DNA from: an uncultured Roseateles sp.
Lineage (GTDB): Bacteria > Pseudomonadota > Gammaproteobacteria > Burkholderiales > Burkholderiaceae_C
Length of the DNA stretch: 64,000 bases
Assembly (NCBI RefSeq): GCF_945956965.1
Contig: NZ_CAMFJS010000019.1
Span: forward strand, 34,529 to 98,528
Direction: 5' to 3'
Shown in pieces: positions 18,407-26,292 of this stretch (position 1 is the first letter of the stretch; each line of letters opens with the position of its first letter). A model generated the notes under the pieces. The model searched no databases and was not told the origin of the DNA. It was given only the letters and a program-made list of their open reading frames with translations. A program made the position numbers and the translations under genes.

Positions 18407-19293
18407 TGAATCCACATGCAGTTTTGTTGGCTTTCGAAGAGGAAGCCATTCTTGCCGATGAACTGGCGCTGGCCCTGGGCCTGCCTTTGAAGTTCATCCG
18501 CCGCCACCGCTTTCCCGATGGCGAGTTGCGCCTGGTGCTGCCCACGCCCTTGCCGCCTAACGTGCTGCTGCTGCGCGGCCTGCAGCAGCCGAATGAAAAG
18601 CTGACCGAGTTGATGATCGCGGCGCCCACCGCCCGCGATCTAGGCGCGCAGTGTCTGCTGCTGATTGCGCCCTATCTGGCCTATATGCGCCAGGACATGG
18701 AATTCACGCCCGGCGAAGCGGTCAGCCAGCGCCATATCGCGCGCCTGCTGAGCCAGTTCTTCGACCATGTGCTGACGATTGACCCGCATCTGCACCGCAT
18801 CAACCATCTGGACGAGGTGATGCCTGCCGGAGCAGGGCTGGCCCTCTCGGCTGCTGGCTTGCTGGGGCGCTGGGTGGCCGAGCAGGTGCCAGGTGCCTTG
18901 CTGTTAGGGCCGGATGAAGAATCGGGCCAATGGGTGCGCGAGGCGGCGCATGCCGCGGGTCTGGATCACGCCATCGGCAGCAAGGTGCGCCATGGCGACG
19001 CCCAAGTCAGCCTGGCCTTGCCGGATGTGCCGGTTGATGGCCGCGCTCTGGTTTTGCTGGACGATATGGCCAGCACCGGCCGCACCCTGATCGGCGCGGC
19101 GCAGGGCCTGCTGGCGCGTGGCGCCCGCACGGTGGATGTAGCGGTGACGCATGCGCTCTTCAACGGTGCAGCCGTGGACGATCTGCATGCCGCTGGCGTG
19201 CGCCATGTCTGGAGCAGCAATAGCGTGCCGCATGCCAGCAATGCGGTCAGCATCGTGCCGCTGCTGGCCGAGACCTTGCGTCGCTTTGTGTAA
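18406..19293 (+). CDS. Ribose-phosphate pyrophosphokinase-like protein
   Basis: This 295-residue protein has the two-domain PRPP synthetase fold. It keeps the RQD element of the ATP site (YLAYMRQDMEFTPGEAVS). The PRPP/ribose-5-phosphate loop is LLDDMASTGRTL instead of the usual DDMVDTGGT. An SKVRHGD segment recalls the class III (archaeal-type) enzymes. It is likely a second, divergent PRPP synthetase and not the housekeeping Prs. Its neighbours pyrR and pyrB also concern PRPP-dependent pyrimidine metabolism, so local PRPP supply is a fair guess. A terminator follows the gene. Confidence 0.75.
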   Translation: MNPHAVLLAFEEEAILADELALALGLPLKFIRRHRFPDGELRLVLPTPLPPNVLLLRGLQQPNEKLTELMIAAPTARDLGAQCLLLIAPYLAYMRQDMEFTPGEAVSQRHIARLLSQFFDHVLTIDPHLHRINHLDEVMPAGAGLALSAAGLLGRWVAEQVPGALLLGPDEESGQWVREAAHAAGLDHAIGSKVRHGDAQVSLALPDVPVDGRALVLLDDMASTGRTLIGAAQGLLARGARTVDVAVTHALFNGAAVDDLHAAGVRHVWSSNSVPHASNAVSIVPLLAETLRRFV

Positions 19294-19308
19294 ACCGCGG
19301 GCAGGGTA

Positions 19309-19333
19309 GGGCGGGTCCTGAGACCCGCCCTTT
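19309..19333 (+). terminator. Intrinsic terminator after the PRPP-synthetase-like gene
   Basis: A perfect 9-base-pair stem GGGCGGGTC / GACCCGCCC with a CTGA loop is followed by TTT. It lies between convergent genes and closes the pyr block. Further AGGCCTG repeats sit downstream at 19334-19364. Confidence 0.7.
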
Positions 19334-19374
19334 GGCCTGAATCAGGCCTGCACGAGGCCTGACTGCGGCTTGAC

Positions 19375-20118
19375 TTAGGCCTTGCCCTGGCTTGCCACGG
19401 CCGCTGCCGCCTTGGCAGCCGCGTCGGCGTCACCCAGGTAGTAGCTGCGGATGGGCTTCAGGTCAGCATCCAACTCGTAAACCAGCGGAATGCCGTTGGG
19501 GATGTTGACGCCCACGATGGCGTCGTCCGCGATATTGTCCAAATACTTCACCAGCGCACGGATGCTATTGCCGTGCGCGGCAATGACGACGCGCTTGCCC
19601 AGCTTGATGGCCGGCGCCACGCTGTCGTTCCAGAAGGGCAGCACGCGCTCGACGGTGTCCTTCAGGCATTCGGTCAGCGGAATGTCTTGCGGGTTCATCT
19701 TGGCGTAGCGCAGATCGCCGCGCTCGCTGCGCGGGTCGGTGGCTTCCAGCGCCGGCGGCGGGGTGTCGTAGCTGCGGCGCCAGACCAGCACTTGGTCGTC
19801 GCCATACTGCTTGGCAGTTTCGGCCTTGTTGAGGCCTTGCAGGCCGCCGTAGTGGCGCTCGTTGAGGCGCCAGCTGTGCACCACCGGCAACCAGGTGCGG
19901 TCCATCTGGTCCAGGGTGTGCCACAGCGTCCAGATGGCGCGCTTGAGCACGGAGGTGTAGGTAATGTCGAAGTCGAAGCCGGCTTCCTTGAGCAAGCGGC
20001 CGGCTTGCTTGGCCTGTTCGACGCCAGTGGGGGTCAGATCGACATCGGTCCAGCCCGTAAAGCGGTTTTCGAGGTTCCAGGTGGATTCGCCATGGCGAAT
20101 GAGCACGAGTTTGTACAT
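19375..20118 (-). CDS. gpmA: 2,3-bisphosphoglycerate-dependent phosphoglycerate mutase
   Basis: This 247-residue glycolytic enzyme interconverts 3- and 2-phosphoglycerate. It has the N-terminal phosphohistidine motif [10 protein letters not shown], then [23 protein letters not shown] and a second His region in [17 protein letters not shown]. Length matches the family. The C-terminus has an Ala-rich tail of about 15 residues beyond the usual end. It is divergent from the porin operon across 253 bases. A TAAAAT at 20168-20163 (minus strand) could be its -10. Confidence 0.96.
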   Translation of the reverse strand: MYKLVLIRHGESTWNLENRFTGWTDVDLTPTGVEQAKQAGRLLKEAGFDFDITYTSVLKRAIWTLWHTLDQMDRTWLPVVHSWRLNERHYGGLQGLNKAETAKQYGDDQVLVWRRSYDTPPPALEATDPRSERGDLRYAKMNPQDIPLTECLKDTVERVLPFWNDSVAPAIKLGKRVVIAAHGNSIRALVKYLDNIADDAIVGVNIPNGIPLVYELDADLKPIRSYYLGDADAAAKAAAAVASQGKA

Positions 20119-20272
20119 GGACTAGTTAGGGTTCGAGGCCGCCCGGTTCGGGCTGCGCGGATTTTAGGGGCTATTGACTAATAGGCCGCAAATGAGCGCC
20201 GAACGCGCATAAATACGCGGGTTGACCCCAGGAAAACAGGGAATTGGGCGGGGAAAGTCGTCTAATCGAAGT

Positions 20273-20299
20273 TAAAGTTGCAGGTCCGTTAGTCGATAG
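20273..20299 (+). promoter_or_regulatory. Sigma-28 (FliA) type promoter
   Basis: TAAAGTTG at 20273-20280, exactly 11 bases, then GTCGATAG at 20292-20299. The FliA consensus is TAAAGTTT-N11-GCCGATAA, so 13 of 16 positions match with ideal spacing. It lies 73 bases before the porin gene and should drive porin, half-PBP and chemoreceptor together in flagellated cells. Confidence 0.7.
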
Positions 20300-20305
20300 A
20301 AAAAG

Positions 20306-20341
20306 GGCGACAGGCGAAATACTCCCCTCATGCCTGCCGCC
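20306..20341 (+). other. Hairpin at the predicted 5' end of the porin operon mRNA
   Basis: GGCGACAGGC at 20306-20315 pairs with GCCTGCCGCC at 20332-20341 with one mismatch. The stem starts at the base where transcription from the FliA-type promoter should begin, so the mRNA would start with a stable stem-loop. It leaves the ribosome-binding AGGA (20358-20361) free. Confidence 0.45.
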
Positions 20342-20371
20342 ATCTCTGATGTAAACCAGGAACCCTAAAAG

Positions 20372-21604
20372 ATGTTGTCCACAACATATCGTTTCCGCCC
20401 CACGGCCTTGGCCCTGGGAATTCTCATGATCGGTGCGCAGGCGCAAGCCCAAGACAAGGCACCGGGTGAGTCCATCTTCAGCCTCTCAGGCTTCGGCACT
20501 TTGGGTGTGGTGAAAACCGACACCGATGAAGCCCGCTATCGCCTGACAGGTCAGCCGCGAGGTGCCACCACTGAGGTCAGCGCCGACGTGGATACCAAGA
20601 TCGGCGTGCAAGTCGGCGCCAAGTTCAGCCCGATGTTCTCGGCCACCGTACAGGTGCTGAGCAAGCAAAACGGCTATGGCAGCTATCAGCCCGCCGTTGA
20701 ATGGGCCTTCGCCAAGGCGCAGTTCTCGCCTTCCCTGAGCGTGCGGGTCGGCCGCATGGGCGCGCCCTTGTTTGCCGTGTCTGACTTCCGTGACGTGGGT
20801 TATGCCAACACCTGGCTGCGCCCCCCGCAAGACGTTTACGGCCAAGTGCCGCTGAGCCATTTCGACGGCGCCGACGCCAACTACCAAGTGGCGCTGGGCA
20901 GCTCCACGCTGACTTTCCAGCTCTATGGCGGCAAGTCTGATTCCGTCGTGACGGGCAACAAGGTCAAGCTCGACAGCATGGTGGGCTTGAACGCGACCGC
21001 CGAGCTGGATGGTGGTTTCAGCATTCGCCTGGGTCATGTGCAAGGCAAGCTCACTGTTGAGAATGCCGGCTTGGGGGCCTTGGTCGGCATCTTGTCCAAG
21101 ACGCCGTTCGCCAGTGTGGGTCAGGAGATGGATGCCACTAAAAAGCACGCCACTTTCACCGGCCTGGGCCTGGGCTACGACCAGGGCAATGTGCTGGCGC
21201 TGCTGGAATACACCCGCCGCAAGACCGACTCTTACGTGCCCAGCACCACCGGCTGGTTTGCGACTGTGGGTTATCGCCTTGGCAAGTTCACGCCTTATGT
21301 GACCTTGTCGGAGTTGCATCAGGACAGCAGCAATGTGAACACCAGCGTGATCCCGGTCGGCGTGCCGATATCGCCCGCGATTCCAGACCTGCGTAGGTAT
21401 ATCGACGGCGTTGTTCTGCAAAGCCAGAGCACGCGCCAGAAGACCAAGGCCGCTGGTGTGCGTTGGGACTTCTATCGCAATACCGACCTGAAGTTCCAGT
21501 ATGAGCGCATCACACCGAATGGCCCGGGCCTGTTTGGTAACGCCCCGCTGGAATTCAACAAGCCTGTCAATGTCTACAGCTTGGCTGTGGATATGGTTTT
21601 CTAA
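20372..21604 (+). CDS. Porin-like outer membrane beta-barrel protein
   Basis: This 410-residue protein starts with a signal peptide ending near AQAQAQ (residues 1-27). It continues as alternating short amphipathic strands and ends in Phe (SLAVDMVF), the usual signature of an outer-membrane barrel recognised by Bam. The segment FSLSGFGTLGVV after the signal is common in Burkholderiales porin-like proteins. No catalytic or plug domain is visible. It is first of a three-gene unit with a small phosphate-binding-like protein and a chemoreceptor. A role in letting the sensed ligand into the periplasm is inferred from that context. Confidence 0.75.
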   Translation: MLSTTYRFRPTALALGILMIGAQAQAQDKAPGESIFSLSGFGTLGVVKTDTDEARYRLTGQPRGATTEVSADVDTKIGVQVGAKFSPMFSATVQVLSKQNGYGSYQPAVEWAFAKAQFSPSLSVRVGRMGAPLFAVSDFRDVGYANTWLRPPQDVYGQVPLSHFDGADANYQVALGSSTLTFQLYGGKSDSVVTGNKVKLDSMVGLNATAELDGGFSIRLGHVQGKLTVENAGLGALVGILSKTPFASVGQEMDATKKHATFTGLGLGYDQGNVLALLEYTRRKTDSYVPSTTGWFATVGYRLGKFTPYVTLSELHQDSSNVNTSVIPVGVPISPAIPDLRRYIDGVVLQSQSTRQKTKAAGVRWDFYRNTDLKFQYERITPNGPGLFGNAPLEFNKPVNVYSLAVDMVF

Positions 21605-21620
21605 AAGGCGGGCAAAGACT

Positions 21621-22058
21621 ATGAAAACAACTATGACAACGGGACTTCGCGTGTTCGTGCTGGCAATGGGCGTGTGCTGCGCTGGTGTGACGCAGGCGCA
21701 AGTGGCAGTGATCGTCAATGCCAAGAGCCCGACCGCCAGCATGACGGCGGATCAGGTCGCCAACATCTTTTTGGGTAAGTCCAATACGCTGCCCAGCGGT
21801 GCATCGGCCATGGCTCTGGATCAGCCGGAATCGGCTGCAGTGCGCGAGCAGTTCTACACCAAGGTCACCGGCAAGCAAGCCGCCCAGGTGAAGGCCGCTT
21901 GGTCTCGCCTGGTGTTCTCGGGCAAGGCCACGCCGCCCAAGGAAATGGCCAGCTCGGCCGAGGTGAAGAAGTTCGTCGCAGCCAACCCTGACGCGATCGG
22001 CTACATCGAAAAGTCGGCGGTAGACGGCACGGTCAAGGCAGTTTTGACGGTGGATTGA
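21621..22058 (+). CDS. Half-size PstS-like periplasmic binding protein
   Basis: This 145-residue secreted protein has a signal peptide (1-26, ending TQAQ) followed by about 119 residues resembling one lobe of phosphate-binding proteins: MTADQVANIFLGKSNTLPSG, REQFYTKVTG and NPDAIGYIEKSAV. Full PstS proteins are roughly two to three times longer with two lobes, so this is a single-lobe or partial version, not a truncated pseudogene (clean start and stop). Start is ATG 21621, 16 bases after the porin. No transporter genes are nearby. Presenting ligand to the adjacent chemoreceptor is an attractive but unproven role. Confidence 0.72.
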   Translation: MKTTMTTGLRVFVLAMGVCCAGVTQAQVAVIVNAKSPTASMTADQVANIFLGKSNTLPSGASAMALDQPESAAVREQFYTKVTGKQAAQVKAAWSRLVFSGKATPPKEMASSAEVKKFVAANPDAIGYIEKSAVDGTVKAVLTVD

Positions 22059-22118
22059 TCCGCGGGGGTGTTTAAGGTTGCGCTGTCCAGGCAGCGCAAC
22101 CGATATGGAGGCTTAAGA

Positions 22119-23630
22119 ATGAATGTAAAGACCAGAATCTGGCTCTTGCCGGTATTCGCGGCCCTGATCTTCGCTGTCGGCATTGCCGTGGTGTGGGGCT
22201 TTTCGGCCCGCACCTCCTCGGCCATCACTGCGGTCGGCGAGGTGCACTATCCCTTGGTGGACGCCACCACACAACTCGCCTCGCAATTGGAAGCTCTGGG
22301 CGCCACGATTCAAAGCGCCGTGGCCGAGGGCGAGAAAAAGCGTCTTGATGAAGCCAAAGAGCGAGCCACAAGCATTCGCAAATTGTTGGATTCGATCGAG
22401 AAGATCGAAGGCCAGGCCGAGTCAGGCGCCAAGCTCAAGAAAGGCTTCGAGGCTTACTTCGCGGCCTCGGTGGACACGGCCGAATTGTTCCTGGGCATCA
22501 AGCAGGGCGATCAGGCCGGTGCCATTCCGAAGATGCAGGCCGCGCTGAAAGCGCTTGATGATGATGTGAAGAGCGCTCGCACCCGTGCGGTCGAAGGCTT
22601 TGACAGCGGCTTGGCCAAGGCGGATGCCGGTGTTTCCTCGAGCCTGATGGCTATCCTGATCGCTGGTTTGCTGGTGGTGGTGGCCTTGGGCGTGGGTTCA
22701 TTCCTGGTGATTGGCAGCGTCTGGCGTCAGCTGGGCGGCGAGCCTGAGTACGCCCGCGATGTGATGCGTCAGATGGCTGACGGCGATTTGTCGCAAAACA
22801 TCGTTGTGGCGCCCGGTGCCGATGCCAGCTTGCTGGCCGCGGTGCGGGCCATGTCGCAAGGCTTGGCGTCTATCGTGTCGGAAGTGCGTCAAGGCACTGA
22901 CTCGATGTCGGTCGCCTCGCGTGAGATCGCTGTGGGCAACCATGACCTCTCGGTACGCACCGAGAAGCAAGCCACCTCGCTGGAACAAACCAGCGGCAAT
23001 ATGCAGACCCTGACCGACACCGTGCGCCACAGCGCCGATTCGGCCGCCCAGGCCAATCAGCTGGCGGGCTCGGCCGCGGCTGTGGCACGCCGCGGTGGTG
23101 AAGTGGTCAGCCAGGTGGTGGTGACGATGGAAGAGATCAACACCAGCTCCAAGAAGATCAGCGACATCATCGGCGTGATCGACGGCATTGCCTTCCAGAC
23201 CAATATCCTGGCCTTGAACGCCGCGGTGGAAGCCGCGCGGGCGGGTGAGCAGGGGCGTGGTTTTGCGGTGGTGGCGGCGGAAGTGCGCTCGCTGGCGCAA
23301 CGCTCGGCCGAGGCTGCGAAGGAAATCAAAACCTTGATCGGCGCCAGCGTCGAACGGGTCGAGTCGGGCAGCCGCTTGGTGCAGAACGCCGGCAGCACCA
23401 TGGATGAGATCGTCGCGAGCGTGCAGCGGGTTTCCGACATCATCAGCGAGGTGACCGCCGCGTCGGGCGAGCAAAGCCAGGGCATCGGGCTGGTCAATCA
23501 GTCCATTGTTCAGCTGGATCAAATGACTCAGCAAAATGCCGCGCTGGTGGAGCAGGCCGCCGCTGCCGCCAGCAGCCTGGAACAGCAAGCCACCAGCTTG
23601 CAAGCCTCGGTAGCGACCTTCAAGCTCTAA
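22119..23630 (+). CDS. Methyl-accepting chemotaxis protein
   Basis: This 503-residue chemoreceptor has a first membrane segment (about 7-29), a periplasmic helical domain of about 150 residues of four-helix-bundle type, a second membrane segment (about 178-200), HAMP ([20 protein letters not shown]) and a signalling domain. The hairpin tip is at about residue 360 ([18 protein letters not shown]). It lacks a CheR/CheB-tethering pentapeptide at its end. ATG 22119 is chosen because TGGAGG lies 7-12 bases upstream; the frame is open further. Co-directional with porin and half-PBP, it is probably part of a FliA-controlled sensory operon and signals to flagella. Confidence 0.92.
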   Translation: MNVKTRIWLLPVFAALIFAVGIAVVWGFSARTSSAITAVGEVHYPLVDATTQLASQLEALGATIQSAVAEGEKKRLDEAKERATSIRKLLDSIEKIEGQAESGAKLKKGFEAYFAASVDTAELFLGIKQGDQAGAIPKMQAALKALDDDVKSARTRAVEGFDSGLAKADAGVSSSLMAILIAGLLVVVALGVGSFLVIGSVWRQLGGEPEYARDVMRQMADGDLSQNIVVAPGADASLLAAVRAMSQGLASIVSEVRQGTDSMSVASREIAVGNHDLSVRTEKQATSLEQTSGNMQTLTDTVRHSADSAAQANQLAGSAAAVARRGGEVVSQVVVTMEEINTSSKKISDIIGVIDGIAFQTNILALNAAVEAARAGEQGRGFAVVAAEVRSLAQRSAEAAKEIKTLIGASVERVESGSRLVQNAGSTMDEIVASVQRVSDIISEVTAASGEQSQGIGLVNQSIVQLDQMTQQNAALVEQAAAAASSLEQQATSLQASVATFKL

Positions 23631-23696
23631 AGCGCAGGGGCGTCAGCACGGCTTGCTGGCAGCTTTGGCCCGAAGCTGGTTCGCAGTGAAGCATCA

Positions 23697-23728
23697 AGCC
23701 CGTCGGTTCATCCGGCGGGCTTTTTCTT
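23697..23728 (+). terminator. Intrinsic terminator after the chemoreceptor gene
   Basis: AGCCCGTCGG (23697-23706) pairs with CCGGCGGGCT (23712-23721), with one G-U pair and a 5-base loop, followed by TTTTCTT. It closes the three-gene sensory unit. Confidence 0.8.
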
Positions 23729-23757
23729 GCGCCCGCTGCTGAGGCGTCGCGGTTTTC

Positions 23758-23763
23758 TATAAT
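23758..23763 (+). promoter_or_regulatory. Perfect TATAAT -10 box before the rhodanese gene
   Basis: TATAAT at 23758-23763 lies 29 bases before the TTG start of the rhodanese gene and just after the preceding terminator. No convincing -35 hexamer stands at 16-18 bases upstream. The expected transcription start is near 23770. Confidence 0.45.
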
Positions 23764-23792
23764 CGAAGTCTTTTCTCAATCGGACGCACCCC

Positions 23793-24203
23793 TTGAACTT
23801 CTTGCTCGAAAACTGGATTTTGGTCTTGGCCGCTGTGACGTCTGGTGGCCTGCTGCTTTGGCCGGCGTTGGCCAAGGGTGGCCAAGGCGCTGCGCTTTCC
23901 ACCCAAGAGGCCGTGCGCCTGGTCAATCGCGAAAAAGCGGTTTTGATCGATGTGTGTGAGCCCGAGGAATACGCCAAGTCGCATGTGGCTGGCGCTCGCA
24001 ATATTCCGCTTAGCAGCTTGGAGGGCCACAAGTCTTTGCCCAGCAACAAGGCCCTCCCCTTGGTGTTGGTGTGCCAAAGCGGCGCCCGCGCGACTCGCGC
24101 TGCTGGCATGCTGCGCAAGCTGGGCTATGAAAACGCCCAGCCTTTGGCCGGCGGCCTGAACGCCTGGCGCGAAGCCAATTTGCCGGTCGAAAAGTCCGCG
24201 TAA
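23793..24203 (+). CDS. Membrane-anchored rhodanese-like protein
   Basis: This 136-residue protein has an N-terminal membrane segment (about 6-26) and a rhodanese domain with the active loop CQSGARA (Cys about 94), which carries the persulfide in sulfurtransferases. The conserved DVCEPEEYAKSHVAGARNIP precedes it. The start codon appears to be TTG (23793); no better ATG or GTG lies nearby. It is followed by grxC and secB, a neighbourhood (rhodanese-grxC-secB-gpsA) that recurs in proteobacteria. Substrate is unknown. Confidence 0.85.
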   Translation: MNFLLENWILVLAAVTSGGLLLWPALAKGGQGAALSTQEAVRLVNREKAVLIDVCEPEEYAKSHVAGARNIPLSSLEGHKSLPSNKALPLVLVCQSGARATRAAGMLRKLGYENAQPLAGGLNAWREANLPVEKSA

Positions 24204-24318
24204 ACGGCTGAAGCTTGCTGCTCGCCAGAGGCCCCGTTGGGGTCAGGCGGTCTGAGCGCCCGGCGAGACCCCAATTTGCTGGCCGAGAAGTCGGCTTGAA
24301 TGAACTTGTGAGCGAGGA

Positions 24319-24588
24319 ATGATGACGATGGCTGCCGTGAAGATGTACACCACTCAGGTCTGCCCCTACTGCGTGCGGGCCAAGTCCTTGCTGAAGCAGC
24401 GCGGCGTTGCGCAGATTGAAGAGATCCGTATCGACCTGGACCCCAGCGCACGGGATGCCATGATGGCCTTGACCGGCCGTCGCACCGTGCCGCAGATCTT
24501 CATTGGCGAAACCCATGTCGGTGGCTGCGATGACTTGATCGCGCTGGATCAGAAGGGTGGCCTGCAGTCCTTGCTGCAAGCCGCTTGA
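24319..24588 (+). CDS. grxC: Glutaredoxin 3
   Basis: This 89-residue thioredoxin-fold protein reduces disulfides using glutathione. It has the CPYC active site (VCPYCVRAK) at about residues 15-18, the TVP cis-proline segment (RRTVPQIFIGE) and the GG-D glutathione contact (VGGCDDLIAL). Three Met codons in the first four positions (24319, 24322, 24328) are possible starts. It lies between rhodanese and secB with the rest of the redox/export neighbourhood. Confidence 0.94.
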   Translation: MMTMAAVKMYTTQVCPYCVRAKSLLKQRGVAQIEEIRIDLDPSARDAMMALTGRRTVPQIFIGETHVGGCDDLIALDQKGGLQSLLQAA

Positions 24589-24672
24589 GGCCGGCTGGGG
24601 CGCTTGGTCGAATTCTCAAGAGGGTGAAGACCCCCGCGTGCTCGTCATAAACCCTGGGCCATAATCAGCGCC

Positions 24673-24710
24673 GCTGCCCGCAGCAGGAGTTTGCGGGCCT
24701 TTTTATTTTT
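24673..24710 (+). terminator. Terminator-like hairpin with alternative fold directly before secB
   Basis: GCCCGCA (24676-24682) pairs with TGCGGGC (24692-24698), followed by a run rich in T (24700-24710). A competing small hairpin GCTGC/GCAGC (24673-24677, 24680-24684) would open the first arm. The T-run ends only 11 bases before the secB ATG, leaving no room for a promoter after it, so it can act as an attenuator as well as the grxC terminator. Confidence 0.6.
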
Positions 24711-24721
24711 GGACAAACACC

Positions 24722-25183
24722 ATGGCCGACGAGAACAACACCCCCGTATTCCAGATTCAGCGCATGTATCTGAAGGATCTGTCGCTGGAGCAGCCCAATG
24801 CGCCGCAAATCCTGCTGGAGCAATCGCAACCCCAGGTGGACATCAATCTGGCCTTGTCGGCCGAGCCTGTCGCTGATGGCGTGTTCGAGGTCTGCGTGAC
24901 TGCCACCGTCACCACGAAGGTCGGCGAGAAGACCCTGTTCCTGATCGAAGCCAAGCAAGCCGGCATCTTCGAGATTCGCCATGTACCGCAAGAGCAGGTT
25001 GAGGGCATTCTGGGCATCGTCTGCCCACAGATGATTTACCCCTATCTGCGTGCCGTTGTGTCGGACGTCTGCACCCGCGCTGGTTTCCCGCCCGTGCTGC
25101 TGACGGAAGTCAACTTCCAGGCCATGTTCGAAGCTCAGCAAGCCCAGCGCGAAGCAGCGGCTGCCGCACCGACCATCAACTAA
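24722..25183 (+). CDS. secB: SecB export chaperone
   Basis: This 153-residue cytoplasmic chaperone holds pre-proteins unfolded and hands them to SecA. Recognisable segments are [19 protein letters not shown] at the N-terminus, the [22 protein letters not shown] beta region shortened here to its ends, and the C-terminal [15 protein letters not shown]. Length and order fit the family. The ribosome-binding site before the ATG is weak (GGA at 24711-24713). CATAAT at 24660-24665 is a possible -10 upstream of the terminator-like hairpin. Confidence 0.96.
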   Translation: MADENNTPVFQIQRMYLKDLSLEQPNAPQILLEQSQPQVDINLALSAEPVADGVFEVCVTATVTTKVGEKTLFLIEAKQAGIFEIRHVPQEQVEGILGIVCPQMIYPYLRAVVSDVCTRAGFPPVLLTEVNFQAMFEAQQAQREAAAAAPTIN

Positions 25184-25206
25184 ATCCACGCTCGCTTGCG
25201 TGTGTC

Positions 25207-25242
25207 ACGCCCCATGTCGCTTTGTGCGCCTGGGGCGTTTTT
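25207..25242 (+). terminator. Intrinsic terminator between secB and gpsA
   Basis: ACGCCCCA (25207-25214) pairs with TGGGGCGT (25231-25238) across a 16-base loop, followed by TTTT. It ends 18 bases before the gpsA ATG, so gpsA must be read through it or from a promoter overlapping it. Confidence 0.75.
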
Positions 25243-25260
25243 ACTCTTGAATCTCTCTGC

Positions 25261-26283
25261 ATGAAGATCACAGTTCTTGGCGCCGGTGCATGGGGCACGG
25301 CCTTGGCGATTCAAGCGGCCGCCCGCCATGAGGTGGTGTTGTGGGCGCGCGATCCGGCTGCCGTGGCCGAGATGCGCAGCCAGCGCCGCAATGTGCATTA
25401 CCTGCCCGAGGCTGCGCTGCCCGAGGCTCTGCAGATCGAGGCCGATCTGGGCGTGGCCGTGGCCCACGCCGTTCAGCAGCAAGGCTTGATCATCATTGCC
25501 ACGCCCATGGCCGCGCTACGCGGCATGCTGGCAGGACTGCCCGATGGCGCGCAGGTGCTGTGGTTGTGCAAAGGCTTTGAGGCCGGCACCGGCCTGCTGG
25601 GTCATGAGATTGCCCGCGAGGTGCAGCCGCGCCTGCGGGTCGGCATTTTGTCGGGCCCCAGCTTTGCCCAGGAAGTGGCCGCGGGGCAGCCCACCGCGCT
25701 GGTGGCTGCCAGCGAAGACGAAGCGCTGGCGCAGGCGGCCGTGGCGGCATTTCATAGCGAGCGTTTGCGCGTCTACACCTCCAATGACCCGGTGGGTGTG
25801 GAGGTGGGTGGCGCGGTCAAAAACGTCATGGCCATCGCAGTCGGCACGGCCGATGGCTTGCGTCTGCTGGCCGAAGGTCGCGGCGATGTCAGTCATGCCC
25901 CTGGCCTGAATGCGCGCGCAGCCCTGATCACCCGTGGCTTGGCCGAGATGTTGCGTCTGGGCTTGGCCTTGGGCGCGCGGGCCGAGACCTTCATGGGTCT
26001 GTCGGGCATGGGCGACCTGGTGCTGACGGCCACCGGTGATTTGTCCCGCAACCGCCGCGTGGGTTTGCTGTTGGCCGAGGGCCTGCCCTTGGCGCAAATT
26101 CTGCGCGACTTGGGCCATGTGGCCGAAGGTGTTTACAGTGCCCCCACCGTGCTGGCGCGCGCCCAGGCCAAGGGGGTGGACATGCCCATCGCTGCGGCCG
26201 TGGTGGCTGTTTTGGAAGGGCGCTTGAGCCCGGCCGAGGCGGTGGATCAGTTGATGAGTCGGCAATCGCGCGCCGAGGTTTGA
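25261..26283 (+). CDS. gpsA: NAD(P)+ glycerol-3-phosphate dehydrogenase
   Basis: This 340-residue enzyme reduces dihydroxyacetone phosphate to sn-glycerol-3-phosphate for phospholipid synthesis. It has the Rossmann motif [12 protein letters not shown] at residues 4-15, the GPSFAQEV segment, the catalytic Lys in [14 protein letters not shown], and [17 protein letters not shown] 25261 gives the family N-terminus; a GTG upstream at 25222 lies inside the terminator and is rejected. secB-gpsA adjacency is widespread in proteobacteria. Confidence 0.96.
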   Translation: MKITVLGAGAWGTALAIQAAARHEVVLWARDPAAVAEMRSQRRNVHYLPEAALPEALQIEADLGVAVAHAVQQQGLIIIATPMAALRGMLAGLPDGAQVLWLCKGFEAGTGLLGHEIAREVQPRLRVGILSGPSFAQEVAAGQPTALVAASEDEALAQAAVAAFHSERLRVYTSNDPVGVEVGGAVKNVMAIAVGTADGLRLLAEGRGDVSHAPGLNARAALITRGLAEMLRLGLALGARAETFMGLSGMGDLVLTATGDLSRNRRVGLLLAEGLPLAQILRDLGHVAEGVYSAPTVLARAQAKGVDMPIAAAVVAVLEGRLSPAEAVDQLMSRQSRAEV

Positions 26284-26292
26284 GCCCGAGCC

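Noticed and set aside
22068..22118. Upstream in-frame ATG of the chemoreceptor gene.
   Set aside because: ATG 22119 has TGGAGG at proper distance and puts the first membrane helix at the N-terminus.
25222..25260. Upstream GTG extension of gpsA.
   Set aside because: It starts inside the secB terminator loop and adds residues before the Rossmann motif that the family lacks.
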